This document shows positions 11,731 through 21,197 of a stretch of DNA of 64,000 nt, one piece after another; the first letter of the stretch is position 1, and every line of letters starts with the position of its first letter. The position numbers and the translations under genes were made by a program. The notes under the pieces are model-generated. The model saw nothing but the letters and a program-made list of their open reading frames with translations. It was not told where the DNA came from and searched no databases. Source of the stretch: Orbus hercynius (GTDB taxonomy: Bacteria > Pseudomonadota > Gammaproteobacteria > Enterobacterales > Orbaceae); NCBI RefSeq assembly GCF_003634275.1, contig NZ_RBWY01000005.1:1-64000 (forward strand), given 5' to 3'.

Positions 11731-11822
11731 AGCACTTGACCCTTAATTAATAATTAACGCATCCATAGCGGTAGCATACTATATTCAGTTATTAGCAGCA
11801 TAAAATACGATAAATATAGTCT

Positions 11823-13157
11823 CTAGTTAAGTCGAATAAGATCAGCAATGCGCTGAGCGTAATGCGTTACCAGAGCACTATCTTGCCCTTCTACCATGAC
11901 ACGGATCAATGGCTCAGTACCTGATTTACGTATCAGCACTCGCCCTTTGTGTTCCAACAAAGACTCAACGTCTTTAATCTCGTTAATAACATCGGGATGA
12001 TTGAGCGGATCACTTTCGCCAGCGAAACGGACATTGATTAAAACTTGTGGGAATAGTTTCATACCACTGCTAAGATCGGCAAGCGACATTTTATTACGAA
12101 TCATCGCTGATAATACTTGCAAGCCAGCGACAATACCATCACCTGTCGTCGTTTTATCAAGTAACAGAACATGACCTGAATTTTCCGCACCAAATTTCCA
12201 GCCCTTTTCAAGTAACTGCTCAAGTACATAGCGATCGCCAACTTTTGCACGTACAAAAGGAATCCCTAACTCTTTTAAGCCAATCTCTAGTCCCATATTG
12301 CTCATTAAAGTACCAACAACACCGCCACCTAATTCACCTTTACGTAATGCTTCGCGAGCGATAATATAAATTATCTGATCACCATCAAGAATGTTACCAT
12401 TATGATCGACCATAATCACGCGATCGCCATCTCCATCGAGGGCAAAACCAACGTCAGCTTTTTCATCAAGCACTTTCTGAATTAAAGCATTAACGTCCGT
12501 TGCGCCGCAATTTTGATTAATATTCATTCCATCGGGCTCGCAACTAATTTTAATCACTTTAGCCCCCAATTCTCTTAGTACATTAGGCGCTATATGGTAA
12601 GTTGCGCCGTTAGCGCAATCCACCACCACTTTTAACCCAGCTAAACTCAGCTCATGATCAAATGTACTCTTACAAAATTCAATATAACGACCCGCAGCGT
12701 CAGTAATTCGACTAGCACGACCAAGTTTATCTGAGTCAACACAACTAATCGGTTTTTCGAGTTCTTGTTCAATCAGTAATTCAACATGATCGGGGAGCTT
12801 CTTGCCTTCGGTTGAGAAAAACTTAATACCATTATCATAAAATGGATTATGAGAAGCGGAAATAACAACGCCAGCATCGGCGCGAAATGTGCGCGTCAAA
12901 TAAGCAATAGCCGGTGTAGGCATAGGGCCGGTAAATGCCGCTGCAACGCCCGCTGAAGCAAAACCAGCTTCTAGTGCTGACTCTAACATGTAACCCGAAA
13001 TACGAGTATCTTTACCAATAAGAACTTTACCCACACCATTTTGTGCCAGCACGCGACCAACAGCCCAACCAAGCTTTAATACAAAATCAGGCGTTATCGG
13101 ATAAACGCCAACGCGGCCCCGAATGCCATCAGTGCCAAAATATTGTTTTTCTGACAT
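11823..13157 (-). CDS. glmM: phosphoglucosamine mutase
   Basis: 444 residues (E. coli 445). It interconverts glucosamine 6-phosphate and glucosamine 1-phosphate for UDP-GlcNAc synthesis. The N-terminal [11 protein letters not shown] is followed by the phosphoserine loop [15 protein letters not shown] (catalytic Ser near residue 102). The metal-binding loop [11 protein letters not shown] and the phosphate-binding [15 protein letters not shown] near the C-terminus are also intact. It keeps its usual place after folP; a 160-bp gap probably contains its own promoter. The secG gene that follows in E. coli is missing here. Confidence 0.97.
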   Translation of the reverse strand: MSEKQYFGTDGIRGRVGVYPITPDFVLKLGWAVGRVLAQNGVGKVLIGKDTRISGYMLESALEAGFASAGVAAAFTGPMPTPAIAYLTRTFRADAGVVISASHNPFYDNGIKFFSTEGKKLPDHVELLIEQELEKPISCVDSDKLGRASRITDAAGRYIEFCKSTFDHELSLAGLKVVVDCANGATYHIAPNVLRELGAKVIKISCEPDGMNINQNCGATDVNALIQKVLDEKADVGFALDGDGDRVIMVDHNGNILDGDQIIYIIAREALRKGELGGGVVGTLMSNMGLEIGLKELGIPFVRAKVGDRYVLEQLLEKGWKFGAENSGHVLLLDKTTTGDGIVAGLQVLSAMIRNKMSLADLSSGMKLFPQVLINVRFAGESDPLNHPDVINEIKDVESLLEHKGRVLIRKSGTEPLIRVMVEGQDSALVTHYAQRIADLIRLN

Positions 13158-13317
13158 GCCATATTCCCTTTTACATTGCTTGCTACAAGTATTAATTGAT
13201 TTAATAAGTCGGTGTCAATACCGATAAATCGTCGATTCAATCATGTTACTATAATAACGTCAAAATTTCATTGATTGATCGTTAATTTCATATCAATGCT
13301 GATCATAGCCTATAATT

Positions 13318-14151
13318 CTAACGCTCAGCCTGCATCGCTTGTACAATTCTAAGCGCATCGAATGTCTCTTTCACATCATGTACGCGGATAATTTTCGCAC
13401 CTTGCATCGCTGCAATAACAGCACACGATACGCTACCAATAAGCCTATCTGATGGCGACACATTCAATATCTGACCAATCATTGATTTACGTGACATCCC
13501 CACTAAAAGTGGTAAATCAAAATGATTAAAATTAGCTAGCTTAGCTAGCAAACGATAATTGTGCTGCAAGGTTTTGCCAAAGCCAAAACCGGGATCTAAT
13601 ACAATTTTTTGTCTATCAATCCCCGCCGTTATGCAGCGGTTAATCTGCTGCGTAAAAAATTGTTCGACTTCAAGGTAAATGTCCTGCTCATAGCAAGGAG
13701 CTTGCTGCATCGTTTTCGGTTCACCTTGCATATGCATAATGCAGATCGGTAAACCAGTTTTCGCCACTGCATCCAAAGCACCAGGTAAGGTAAATGCGCG
13801 AATATCATTAATTAAATGCGCGCCGGCTCTGGCCGATTCGGTTATCACTTGTGCTTTGGATGTATCAACTGAAATCCACACATCAAAATATTTTGCAACA
13901 TGTTCAACAATTGGAATAACGCGATCCAGTTCCTCTTCGACTGAAACATCATCAGCACCAGGTCTGGTTGACTCACCGCCAATATCAATAATGGTTGCAC
14001 CATCTTGCACCATTTGATCGACGCGACGCATGGCACTTTCCAAACTATTATATTGACCTCCATCTGAAAATGAATCCGGCGTCATATTTAAAATCCCCAT
14101 CACATGGGGAAAAGTCAAATCCATGATTTGCTGATTAAACTTAATTTCCAT
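13318..14151 (-). CDS. folP: dihydropteroate synthase
   Basis: 277 residues (E. coli 282). It condenses dihydropterin pyrophosphate with p-aminobenzoate in folate synthesis and is the sulfonamide target. Motifs: GILNMTPDSFSDGG (pyrophosphate loop), IDIGGESTRPGA, INDIRAF, DPGFGFGKT and the C-terminal IIRVHDV. The ATG has an AAAGG site. It follows ftsH as in E. coli, but a strong terminator (14174-14200) ends only about 23 bp before its ATG, so expression depends on read-through or on a promoter within or upstream of that hairpin. Confidence 0.97.
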   Translation of the reverse strand: MEIKFNQQIMDLTFPHVMGILNMTPDSFSDGGQYNSLESAMRRVDQMVQDGATIIDIGGESTRPGADDVSVEEELDRVIPIVEHVAKYFDVWISVDTSKAQVITESARAGAHLINDIRAFTLPGALDAVAKTGLPICIMHMQGEPKTMQQAPCYEQDIYLEVEQFFTQQINRCITAGIDRQKIVLDPGFGFGKTLQHNYRLLAKLANFNHFDLPLLVGMSRKSMIGQILNVSPSDRLIGSVSCAVIAAMQGAKIIRVHDVKETFDALRIVQAMQAER

Positions 14152-14173
14152 TATTTTGACCTTTAATTTAGTT

Positions 14174-14200
14174 GTAAAAAAACGCGCCTTAGCGCGTTTT
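14174..14200 (-). terminator. ftsH: Rho-independent terminator of ftsH
   Basis: AAAACGCGC (14179-14187) and GCGCGTTTT (14192-14200) pair around a 4-nt loop. On the minus strand the stem runs into TTTTTTT. It lies immediately after the ftsH stop and just before folP. Confidence 0.85.
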
Positions 14201-14215
14201 AGTCAGATAAATAAC

Positions 14216-16114
14216 TTAGCTATTTTGAGACGAATGATCATCCGGATCGCTATCTGTTGGTTGAGTTGATGACACACCTTCAACAGGCACCGCTTTAACT
14301 GCTTGTTCATCTTTTTCTGTCCAACCATCTGGCGGCGTAATCGGTTGACGAGCCATTAACTGTGCAATTTGCTTAGCACCGATTGTTTCATATTTTATCA
14401 ATGCATCTTTCATTGCATGTAATATATCGATATTTTCAGTCAATAGAGTTCTCGCCTTTTGATAATTACGATCAATTATCTGTTTCACCTCTTCATCAAT
14501 GATACGTGCTGTTTCATCTGAGATATCTTTTGGTTTACCATATGCTGAATCATCGGTTTCATAAAACAATGGCCCAAGTCGATCAGAAAATCCCCATTGA
14601 GTAACCATGGCTCTAGCTAATCGAGAAGCATATTTAATATCGCTTGAAGCGCCAGTAGACACCTTATCAGCCCCATAGATAATTTCTTCAGCTAGGCGAC
14701 CACCATATGTTGATGCAATTTGTCCTTCAAGTTTCGTTCTACTTGCACTAACACTATCACCTTCAGGTAAGAAGAAGGTTACACCTAATGCAGGGCCCCT
14801 TGGAATAATCGTCACTTTATGAACCGGATCATGCTCAGGCATTAAATAACCAATAATTGCATGCCCCGCTTCGTGGTACGCAGTTGAAATTAGCACTTCA
14901 GCAGTCATGGTTAAGGAACGACGTTCGGTTCCCATATTAATTTTATCTTTTGCTTCTTCAAACTCATCCATTGATACTAAACGCTTGTTACGACGGGCAG
15001 CAAATAGCGCAGCCTCATTAACCAAGTTAGCTAAATCAGCACCAGAATAATTTGGCGTTCCACGCGCAAGTACCGCTAAATCAACATCATTATCTAACGG
15101 CACTTTTCGTACGTGCACAGCTAAAATTTGTTCACGGCCTTTCATATCAGGTAAACCAACTTGAACTTGACGATCAAAACGGCCTGGACGTAATAAGGCC
15201 GGATCTAAAATATCGGCGCGGTTAGTTGCGGCAATAATAATAATACCACTATTCGCTTCAAAACCATCCATTTCAACAAGCATCTGGTTTAATGTTTGCT
15301 CACGTTCGTCGTGACCACCCATTGAGCCAGCACCACGTTTGCGCCCAACAGCATCAATCTCATCAATAAAAATAATACATGGTGCATGTTTACGTGCTTG
15401 TTCAAAGAGATCTCTAACCCGTGATGCCCCAACGCCAACAAACATTTCAACAAAATCAGACCCTGACATGCTGAAAAAAGGGACGCTTGCCTCACCTGCA
15501 ATCGCTTTAGCAAGCAATGTTTTACCTGTACCAGGAGGACCCACCATCAAAATACCTTTGGGAATACGGCCACCAAGCTTTTGATACTTAGCGGGTTCAC
15601 GTAAGAAGTCAACCACTTCCGTCACTTCTTGCTTCGCTTCTTCACTGCCTGCTACATCAATAAATTTAGTTTTTACCTGATCGGGCGTCAACATTTTGGC
15701 TTTACTTTTACCAACCGACATTGGACCGCCTTTACCGCCGCCCTGCATTTGTCTCATGATAAATAACCAAAAACCAATTAATAAAATAATGGGAAACCAA
15801 GAAATTAAAATATTCATCAGTAAACTTGGTTTTTCGTCAGGTTTACCCCAAGTCGGTACATTATTCGCAACAAGATAATCAGTTAACTTAGTATCAATAT
15901 AAGGAATATAGGTTTTATAGTTATCATTGTTCTTTGTAGTAGCTGAAATTTCACGACCATCGATGACAACTTCTTTCAATTTACCGTTTTTAATATCAGA
16001 ATTAAATTGTGTATAGTCTACTTGCGGCCCGCTGTTTGAAATTGAACTGAATTGGTTAAAAACAGCAATCAATACTACAGCAATAATACCCCAAATAAGC
16101 AAATTTTTTACCAT
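14216..16114 (-). CDS. ftsH: ATP-dependent zinc metalloprotease FtsH
   Basis: 632 residues from the ATG ([14 protein letters not shown]). Two membrane segments (about 4-22 and 98-118) flank a small periplasmic domain. An AAA+ module follows with Walker [14 protein letters not shown], Walker [16 protein letters not shown] and the SRH region. The zinc site HEAGH is near residue 410. It degrades membrane and short-lived cytoplasmic proteins such as LpxC and sigma32, under HflKC control. A TTG at 16123 (reading N-D-M-V) has an AGGGG 7 nt upstream, and the parallel with the alternative E. coli start SDMAKNL makes it a serious rival start. It follows rlmE, as in E. coli. Confidence 0.96.
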   Translation of the reverse strand: MVKNLLIWGIIAVVLIAVFNQFSSISNSGPQVDYTQFNSDIKNGKLKEVVIDGREISATTKNNDNYKTYIPYIDTKLTDYLVANNVPTWGKPDEKPSLLMNILISWFPIILLIGFWLFIMRQMQGGGKGGPMSVGKSKAKMLTPDQVKTKFIDVAGSEEAKQEVTEVVDFLREPAKYQKLGGRIPKGILMVGPPGTGKTLLAKAIAGEASVPFFSMSGSDFVEMFVGVGASRVRDLFEQARKHAPCIIFIDEIDAVGRKRGAGSMGGHDEREQTLNQMLVEMDGFEANSGIIIIAATNRADILDPALLRPGRFDRQVQVGLPDMKGREQILAVHVRKVPLDNDVDLAVLARGTPNYSGADLANLVNEAALFAARRNKRLVSMDEFEEAKDKINMGTERRSLTMTAEVLISTAYHEAGHAIIGYLMPEHDPVHKVTIIPRGPALGVTFFLPEGDSVSASRTKLEGQIASTYGGRLAEEIIYGADKVSTGASSDIKYASRLARAMVTQWGFSDRLGPLFYETDDSAYGKPKDISDETARIIDEEVKQIIDRNYQKARTLLTENIDILHAMKDALIKYETIGAKQIAQLMARQPITPPDGWTEKDEQAVKAVPVEGVSSTQPTDSDPDDHSSQNS

Positions 16115-16205
16115 GTCGTTCAAAAGAAAACCCCTCAAAAATAATGGATTATGCTCATTTTAATATGGCATAATGCTATCATAGTACTATAAAAAAAGGC
16201 AACAG

Positions 16206-16832
16206 CTACTTCCGGCCCATCGCAACAATATAAACCTCTCGCGATCTGGCTCTAGATGCTTCTGGTTTACGGATTTTAACAATCTTAAACATCTCTCTGA
16301 CGCTTTTAAGATACTCTTCAAAACCAGCACCTTGAAAAACTTTTACGATAAAATTACCGTTAGGTGCCAATACATCGCGACACATATCAAGTGCTAATTC
16401 AACCAAATACATTGCTCTGGGAATATCAACTGCAGGCTGTCCACTCATGTTAGGCGCCATATCAGACATTACAACTTGGACTTTTTCTTCGCCTACTCGT
16501 TCAAGCAGCGCTTTTAGCACGGCTTCATCCCGAAAGTCACCTTGTAGAAAATCCACACCAACAATAGGATCCATCGGCAAAAGATCGCAAGCAATGATGC
16601 GACCTTTATCACCAATAACCGAGGCGACGTATTGAGACCACCCCCCTGGCGCGGCCCCTAGATCGACAACCGTTATGCCAGGACGGAATAATTTATCCGT
16701 GTGTTGTATCTCTTCAAGCTTAAACCAAGCTCTCGAACGCAAACCTTTTTTTTGCGCTTGCTGCACAAAACGGTCTTTAAAATGCTCATTCAACCAGCGA
16801 GTTGAACTCGCGGTACGTTTTTTACCACTCAC
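16206..16832 (-). CDS. rlmE: 23S rRNA 2'-O-methyltransferase RlmE
   Basis: 208 residues (E. coli 209). It methylates U2552 of 23S rRNA late in 50S assembly. Features: [11 protein letters not shown] (catalytic Lys), the SAM loop [35 protein letters not shown] (catalytic Asp), FIVKVFQG (catalytic Lys) and the C-terminal SREVYIVA (Glu). The start is a GTG at 16832, supported by an AGGA 6 nt upstream and by the family N-terminus. It is co-directional with ftsH and divergent from yhbY, as in E. coli. Confidence 0.96.
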   Translation of the reverse strand: MSGKKRTASSTRWLNEHFKDRFVQQAQKKGLRSRAWFKLEEIQHTDKLFRPGITVVDLGAAPGGWSQYVASVIGDKGRIIACDLLPMDPIVGVDFLQGDFRDEAVLKALLERVGEEKVQVVMSDMAPNMSGQPAVDIPRAMYLVELALDMCRDVLAPNGNFIVKVFQGAGFEEYLKSVREMFKIVKIRKPEASRARSREVYIVAMGRK

Positions 16833-16934
16833 GTTTTATCCTACATTTCTTTCTAAGAAAGCGAATATTCATTGAAGTTTTACTTTATATAAGGGTAGAA
16901 TAGCAAAATTACAACCCTTTAAGATATAAATAAA

Positions 16935-17231
16935 ATGAATTTATCTAATAAACAAAAACAATATTTAAAAGGTGAAGCTCATCACCTAAAGCCTGTCGTT
17001 ATGATTGGCTCGAATGGGCTCACTGAAGGTGTTCTCGCTGAAATTGACAACGCACTAAACTTTCATGAATTGATCAAAGTGAAAGTTTCGGCAGAAGATC
17101 GCGACACAAAAAAATTGATTTGTGACGCAATTATTCGTGAGACTAGCGCAGTTCAAGTGCAATTAATTGGCTCTATTCTAACGCTATTTAAACCGAGTGA
17201 AGAGAAAAAAATCAGCCTACCTAAAAACTAG
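16935..17231 (+). CDS. yhbY: ribosome assembly RNA-binding protein YhbY
   Basis: 98 residues (E. coli 97). A single CRM domain begins NLSNKQKQYLKGEAHHLKPVV, with the GSNGLTEGVLAEIDNALNFHELIKVKV core characteristic of YhbY. The family associates with pre-50S particles. It is divergent from rlmE and convergent with greA, sharing a terminator with the latter. Confidence 0.95.
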   Translation: MNLSNKQKQYLKGEAHHLKPVVMIGSNGLTEGVLAEIDNALNFHELIKVKVSAEDRDTKKLICDAIIRETSAVQVQLIGSILTLFKPSEEKKISLPKN

Positions 17232-17234
17232 CTT

Positions 17235-17269
17235 AAACAATAATGCCGCACTATGCGGCATTATTGTTT
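17235..17269. terminator. bidirectional terminator between yhbY and greA
   Basis: A perfect 16-bp inverted repeat (17235-17250 and 17254-17269) with the core AATGCCGCA/TGCGGCATT and a 3-nt centre. T-rich sequence follows on the plus strand (TTATTGTTTT) and A-rich sequence precedes it. It serves both convergent genes; the last bases overlap the greA stop codon. Confidence 0.9.
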
Positions 17270-17746
17270 TTAAACATATTCAACCTTTAAAATATCAAAG
17301 TCAACATCACCACCGGGTGTTTTGATTGAGACTGAATCATCTTCTTCTTTACCAATTAATCCTCGCGCGATAGGTGAATTAACCGAAATTAAATTTTGTT
17401 TAAAATCCGCCTCATCATCGCCAACGATTCGGTAAGTAATCTCTTCATCAGTTTCAACATTTAACACTGTCACTGTTGCGCCAAATATAATTCTACCTGT
17501 ATTTTTTATCTTTGTAATATCAATTACTTGTGCCTTAGAAAGCTTCGCTTCAATTTCTTGAATACGCCCTTCACAAAATCCTTGTTGCTCGCGAGCAGCA
17601 TGGTATTCGGCATTTTCTTTTAAATCGCCGTGCGCTCTTGCTTCAGCAATCGCTGCCGTAATTTGTGGGCGCTTGACGCTTTTTAGTTCTTCTAGCTCAG
17701 TACGTAGTAACTCAGCACCTTTTACTGTCATTGGGATTTGTTGCAT
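17270..17746 (-). CDS. greA: transcription elongation factor GreA
   Basis: 158 residues (E. coli 158). It starts [22 protein letters not shown]. The N-terminal antiparallel coiled coil carries the acidic tip [20 protein letters not shown], which enters the polymerase secondary channel to stimulate cleavage of backtracked RNA. The C-terminal FKBP-like domain contains [15 protein letters not shown] structured leader upstream (17820-17917) suggests attenuation. Confidence 0.97.
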   Translation of the reverse strand: MQQIPMTVKGAELLRTELEELKSVKRPQITAAIAEARAHGDLKENAEYHAAREQQGFCEGRIQEIEAKLSKAQVIDITKIKNTGRIIFGATVTVLNVETDEEITYRIVGDDEADFKQNLISVNSPIARGLIGKEEDDSVSIKTPGGDVDFDILKVEYV

Positions 17747-17819
17747 TTCTAATCCTTCCTTACGTTAATGCTTGGCAAAATAAGATTAAATTGACTATTT
17801 TCAACTTTCCATAAGCAAT

Positions 17820-17917
17820 AAAAAACACCTCTTTAATTAAAAAGAAGCGTTCTATTTTGTTTTGTTGCTAATTATATTAGCGATTATTTAAGATAAGGCA
17901 AGTAATAAAATCGACAA
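17820..17917 (-). promoter_or_regulatory. greA: greA promoter and attenuator-like leader
   Basis: Reading leftward: -35 TTGTCG (17912-17917), 16-bp spacer, -10 TATCTT (17890-17895). Then comes a perfect small palindrome GCTAATTATATTAGC (17867-17881). A terminator-like hairpin follows, CTTCTTT/AAAGAGG around TTAATT (17828-17847), running into TGTTTTTTATT. All this lies 74 bp or more upstream of the greA ATG, so most transcripts could stop after about 60 nt. E. coli greA has a comparable leader that yields the GraL small RNAs. Confidence 0.5.
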
Positions 17918-18005
17918 AAACAGGAGGTATACAATTAGTTTATTATGATTAATCATCAAGTAACTACGTTACAAAATTAAAAACTCTGAAATTGTTAAAT
18001 CCCAA

Positions 18006-18034
18006 TTAACACCAATATGGTATAATGTTATAAT
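18006..18034 (+). promoter_or_regulatory. sigma70-type promoter for the AsmA-like gene
   Basis: TTAACA (18006-18011), a 17-bp spacer and a perfect TATAAT (18029-18034), 62 bp before the start codon at 18096. An overlapping TATAAT at 18021-18026 and a small ATAGG-CAAT-CCTAT hairpin lie close by. The rest of the 17918-18005 stretch shows nothing except an AGGAGGT with no open frame of any size behind it. Confidence 0.55.
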
Positions 18035-18095
18035 ACATAGGCAATCCTATATAATACTGACTATATCGATTTAATCGCTAAATAAGTAATAAAAT

Positions 18096-19733
18096 ATGCT
18101 AAAACGACTACAATTGATTATTTTAATTATCATCTCAATTCTTTGGTTCGTCGTTATCTTGCCCTATTTATTGGTACAAACCCAATTAGGTTCATCTTAC
18201 ATCAGTCAGCTACTTTCTTTTTATGACAAACATTATTCCATTACAATAGGACATTTTTCTCATAACATTAATAAACCGTATGAATTAATTTTGGAAAATG
18301 TGATTATTCAAGATAAATCACACTCAAAAACCTATCTTAGCGCAGATAAGATGATTGTGGGTCTTGAGCGCGGTAATTTGCTACAAATTCATTCGTTCGA
18401 TTACCTTATTGTTGAAAATGCTCAATTGCAACTGACCACACCTATAACCGACATAAACGTCAACATACTGCAATTGAAAAACGTTTCTCTTAGTTATCAA
18501 AACGATGAACACACCACCAATATCACTCTCAATAAAATATCAGGCAGTATTATGCCTTGGTCATCCAACTTCGGCGATGAGAACATCAATAGCAAATTTA
18601 ATCTGACAATTCAAAATGCAATTTATAATGGGCTAAAGATGCAATCAATTTTAATTCAAGGTTCAACCCCAAATAATACCATTGTATTAAATACCTTTGG
18701 CGGTGAAATTGGTCAGGGTTTTTTTACCGTTAATGGCACTATTGAAGCCGATAAAACCCTCAATATTAAGCAACTCAATACTAATAATATTGCTATTCAA
18801 TCAATACAAGGAATCCAAGGATTGACAGCGGATCTACCGCCCACAAAGATTGGGCAGCTATCTATCATTAATAGCAGCCTACAAACGCCCGCAATCTCGA
18901 TTGAAAAAGGCAATATTGAAGCCCGAAATATCCGTTATAACCAAGGCTGGCAATTACAAGATAGTGATCTAGCCTTTAACAGTGAAAGCCTCGTTTGGCA
19001 TGACGAATTGATTGAGCAACCGCTCCTTCAATGGCACCACAATGACGATGGTATTGTCATCGATCAAGCGATGGCTATGTGGCAACAAGGTAATATTCAG
19101 CTAACTGGCCACTGGCAAACCGACCAATTAAATATCGATAGCTTGATTGCATCTGGTATTCGTTATATCTTACCTAGCACCTGGTATGCTGAGCTGACGT
19201 CATTAACATTAACTCATACATTACCGGCAAATATTACTATCAAACAACTGATGCTTATGCCCAGTTTGCTCATTGATACTAATCCCAAATTACCCTTTCA
19301 ATTTAGTGTGTTGCAAGGATTTGCCAATAATATTGAAATTGATAGCAGCAAAGACAATTGGTACGTTAATGGTACGCTCTACCTTAAAGCTGATAGTGCC
19401 ACACTTAACGGGGTGGAAATCGATAAGCCTGATTTGTCTTTCGCTCTGACTGCTGGCAAAGCGACGCTAACGTTTAGTACACTACTTGATCAAGGCGTAT
19501 TTGAAGGCTCTGCTGAAATGACCAGCCCTACACAGCTAAACGCATTGACAATTAACGGTCATTTTGTTGATAGTCAAATTTTACAACGCTGGTATTTAAT
19601 TACAAATCCAATCCAAACCAATAAATATCTTCTTGAATTACATGGAAACTTAGAGCCATTATCATTAAACGGTTCATTCAAAACCGATGAACAAATCTAT
19701 ACAATTACAAACAATCGACTCGTTGACTATTGA
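18096..19733 (+). CDS. AsmA-like membrane-anchored periplasmic protein (YicH-type)
   Basis: 545 residues. A single N-terminal membrane anchor (about residues 7-29) is followed by a long beta-rich periplasmic part. It has the AsmA-family look: YDKHYSITIGHFSHNINKPYELILENVII near the start, then repeated short beta segments with alternating hydrophobics. Length and layout are closest to E. coli YicH (569). AsmA-like proteins are implicated in lipid transport to, and homeostasis of, the outer membrane; the role of this member is not known. hslR begins 53 bp downstream on the same strand. The family call is secure only at superfamily level. Confidence 0.6.
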   Translation: MLKRLQLIILIIISILWFVVILPYLLVQTQLGSSYISQLLSFYDKHYSITIGHFSHNINKPYELILENVIIQDKSHSKTYLSADKMIVGLERGNLLQIHSFDYLIVENAQLQLTTPITDINVNILQLKNVSLSYQNDEHTTNITLNKISGSIMPWSSNFGDENINSKFNLTIQNAIYNGLKMQSILIQGSTPNNTIVLNTFGGEIGQGFFTVNGTIEADKTLNIKQLNTNNIAIQSIQGIQGLTADLPPTKIGQLSIINSSLQTPAISIEKGNIEARNIRYNQGWQLQDSDLAFNSESLVWHDELIEQPLLQWHHNDDGIVIDQAMAMWQQGNIQLTGHWQTDQLNIDSLIASGIRYILPSTWYAELTSLTLTHTLPANITIKQLMLMPSLLIDTNPKLPFQFSVLQGFANNIEIDSSKDNWYVNGTLYLKADSATLNGVEIDKPDLSFALTAGKATLTFSTLLDQGVFEGSAEMTSPTQLNALTINGHFVDSQILQRWYLITNPIQTNKYLLELHGNLEPLSLNGSFKTDEQIYTITNNRLVDY

Positions 19734-19786
19734 TTTCATGAAATTTATCCCAATTATAGTGTTATCCCAGAGGATACCAACATAAG

Positions 19787-20179
19787 ATGAACAAGACAGA
19801 ACAACAGGTAAGATTAGACAAATGGCTATGGTCAGCACGTTTTTATAAAACACGTTCATTAGCTCGAGAGATGATTGAGGGCGGCAAAGTTCACTACAAT
19901 GGACAGCGAAGCAAACCTAGCAAAATAGTTGAAATCGGTGCAGAAATAAAGCTAAGACAAGGCAGTGATGAAAAAACTGTTACGGTTATCTCGCTGAGTG
20001 AACAGCGTCGATCAGCTAATGATGCGCAAAATCTGTATCAAGAGACCAGTGCAAGTATTGTCAAACGAGAGGAAATTGCCTCAGCTCGAAAACTTGGTGC
20101 TTTAACCATGCCTCATCCCGATCGCAGGCCAGATAAAAAAGAGCGCCGTAATCTTATTAAATTTAAACATGGTGAATAA
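19787..20179 (+). CDS. hslR: ribosome-associated heat shock protein 15 (Hsp15)
   Basis: 130 residues (E. coli 133). An S4 RNA-binding domain at the N-terminus (VRLDKWLWSARFYKTRSLA ... GGKVHYNGQRSKPSK) is followed by a basic C-terminal tail (PHPDRRPDKKERRNLIKFKHG). It binds free 50S subunits carrying a nascent chain and helps recycle them after heat stress. It lies 21 bp upstream of hslO, the same pair as in E. coli. Confidence 0.95.
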   Translation: MNKTEQQVRLDKWLWSARFYKTRSLAREMIEGGKVHYNGQRSKPSKIVEIGAEIKLRQGSDEKTVTVISLSEQRRSANDAQNLYQETSASIVKREEIASARKLGALTMPHPDRRPDKKERRNLIKFKHGE

Positions 20180-20200
20180 TACCATTCATCAGGAGTCAAT

Positions 20201-21094
20201 ATGAACCAAACAACACTGCACGATACACACCATGATAAATTATCGCGTTTTTTATTTGATAACCACTCAATTCGTGGCGAGTTAGTCAACCTCAATGAGA
20301 CCTATCAACATATTTTAGAAAATCATAATTACCCTTTAGCTGTGCAAAATTTATTGGGAGAATTATTAGTCGCAACAAGCTTACTCACCGCGACATTAAA
20401 ATTTGATGGCGATATTACCGTGCAACTGCAAGGCGATGGCCCCTTAAATCTTGCGGTAATCAACGGTAATAACCATCAGCAAATGCGAGGCGTTGCTAGA
20501 GTCAATGGTACTATCGCTGATGACGCCAGTTTGAAAGAGATGATCGGTAATGGTTATATTATCATTACAATCAGCCCCAAAAAAGGTGAACGTTATCAAG
20601 GCATCGTAGGCCTTGAAGCCGATACAATTGCGGGATGTATTGAAAGCTACTTTCTGCAGTCTGAGCAGCTACCCACTCGACTCTTTATCAAAACTGGCGT
20701 TTATAAAAATAGGCCAATGGCGGCTGGAATATTGCTACAAGTCCTCCCTGCCAGTGAGAATACAGCAGACTCATTTGAGCACCTCACAGCTATCGCCGAA
20801 ACCATTAAGGCTGAAGAGCTTTTTGCCCTGCCTGCGGATGAAATTTTATACCGACTTTATCACCAAGAAGACGTCAGATTATTTGATGGACAATGTGTTG
20901 AGTTTAAGTGTACCTGTTCACGCCAACGCTGCGCAGATACCTTGATTACTTTACCGGCTAATGAGGTGGACTCGATTTTAGTTGAAGATGGCAATATTGA
21001 TATGCACTGTGATTACTGCGGTACCCACTATATTTTTGACAAAATCGATATTGAGAATTTACGCAAGCATCAACCGCAAGATACATTACACTAA
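20201..21094 (+). CDS. hslO: redox-regulated chaperonin Hsp33
   Basis: 297 residues (E. coli 292). The N-terminal chaperone domain opens [21 protein letters not shown]. The C-terminal redox switch has the four zinc-binding cysteines as CTC (in [14 protein letters not shown]) and CDYC. Oxidation releases zinc and activates the holdase under oxidative stress. The ATG has an AGGAG site 8 nt upstream. It forms an operon with hslR. Confidence 0.96.
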   Translation: MNQTTLHDTHHDKLSRFLFDNHSIRGELVNLNETYQHILENHNYPLAVQNLLGELLVATSLLTATLKFDGDITVQLQGDGPLNLAVINGNNHQQMRGVARVNGTIADDASLKEMIGNGYIIITISPKKGERYQGIVGLEADTIAGCIESYFLQSEQLPTRLFIKTGVYKNRPMAAGILLQVLPASENTADSFEHLTAIAETIKAEELFALPADEILYRLYHQEDVRLFDGQCVEFKCTCSRQRCADTLITLPANEVDSILVEDGNIDMHCDYCGTHYIFDKIDIENLRKHQPQDTLH

Positions 21095-21100
21095 TAAAAA

Positions 21101-21132
21101 ATAAAGTCGATGTCAGCTATCGCCATCGACTT
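21101..21132. terminator. terminator between hslO and the AGCS symporter gene
   Basis: Arms AAAGTCGATG (21103-21112) and CATCGACTT (21124-21132), 11-nt loop. On the minus strand the stem is followed by TATTTTTTATTAG, a strong signal for the symporter transcript. On the plus strand the tail is weak, though it may still help end hslO. Confidence 0.7.
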
Positions 21133-21197
21133 CTTGTTGCCCTATCATGGTGCTGTTATAGGCGGCATAGCCTGACGATCACACCGCAAACAATCGA

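Noticed and set aside
17922-17980. AGGAGGT followed by a small ATG frame (MINHQVTTLQN)
   Set aside because: The spacing from the AGGAGG to the ATG is too long and the frame is only 11 codons; it overlaps the antisense greA promoter region.
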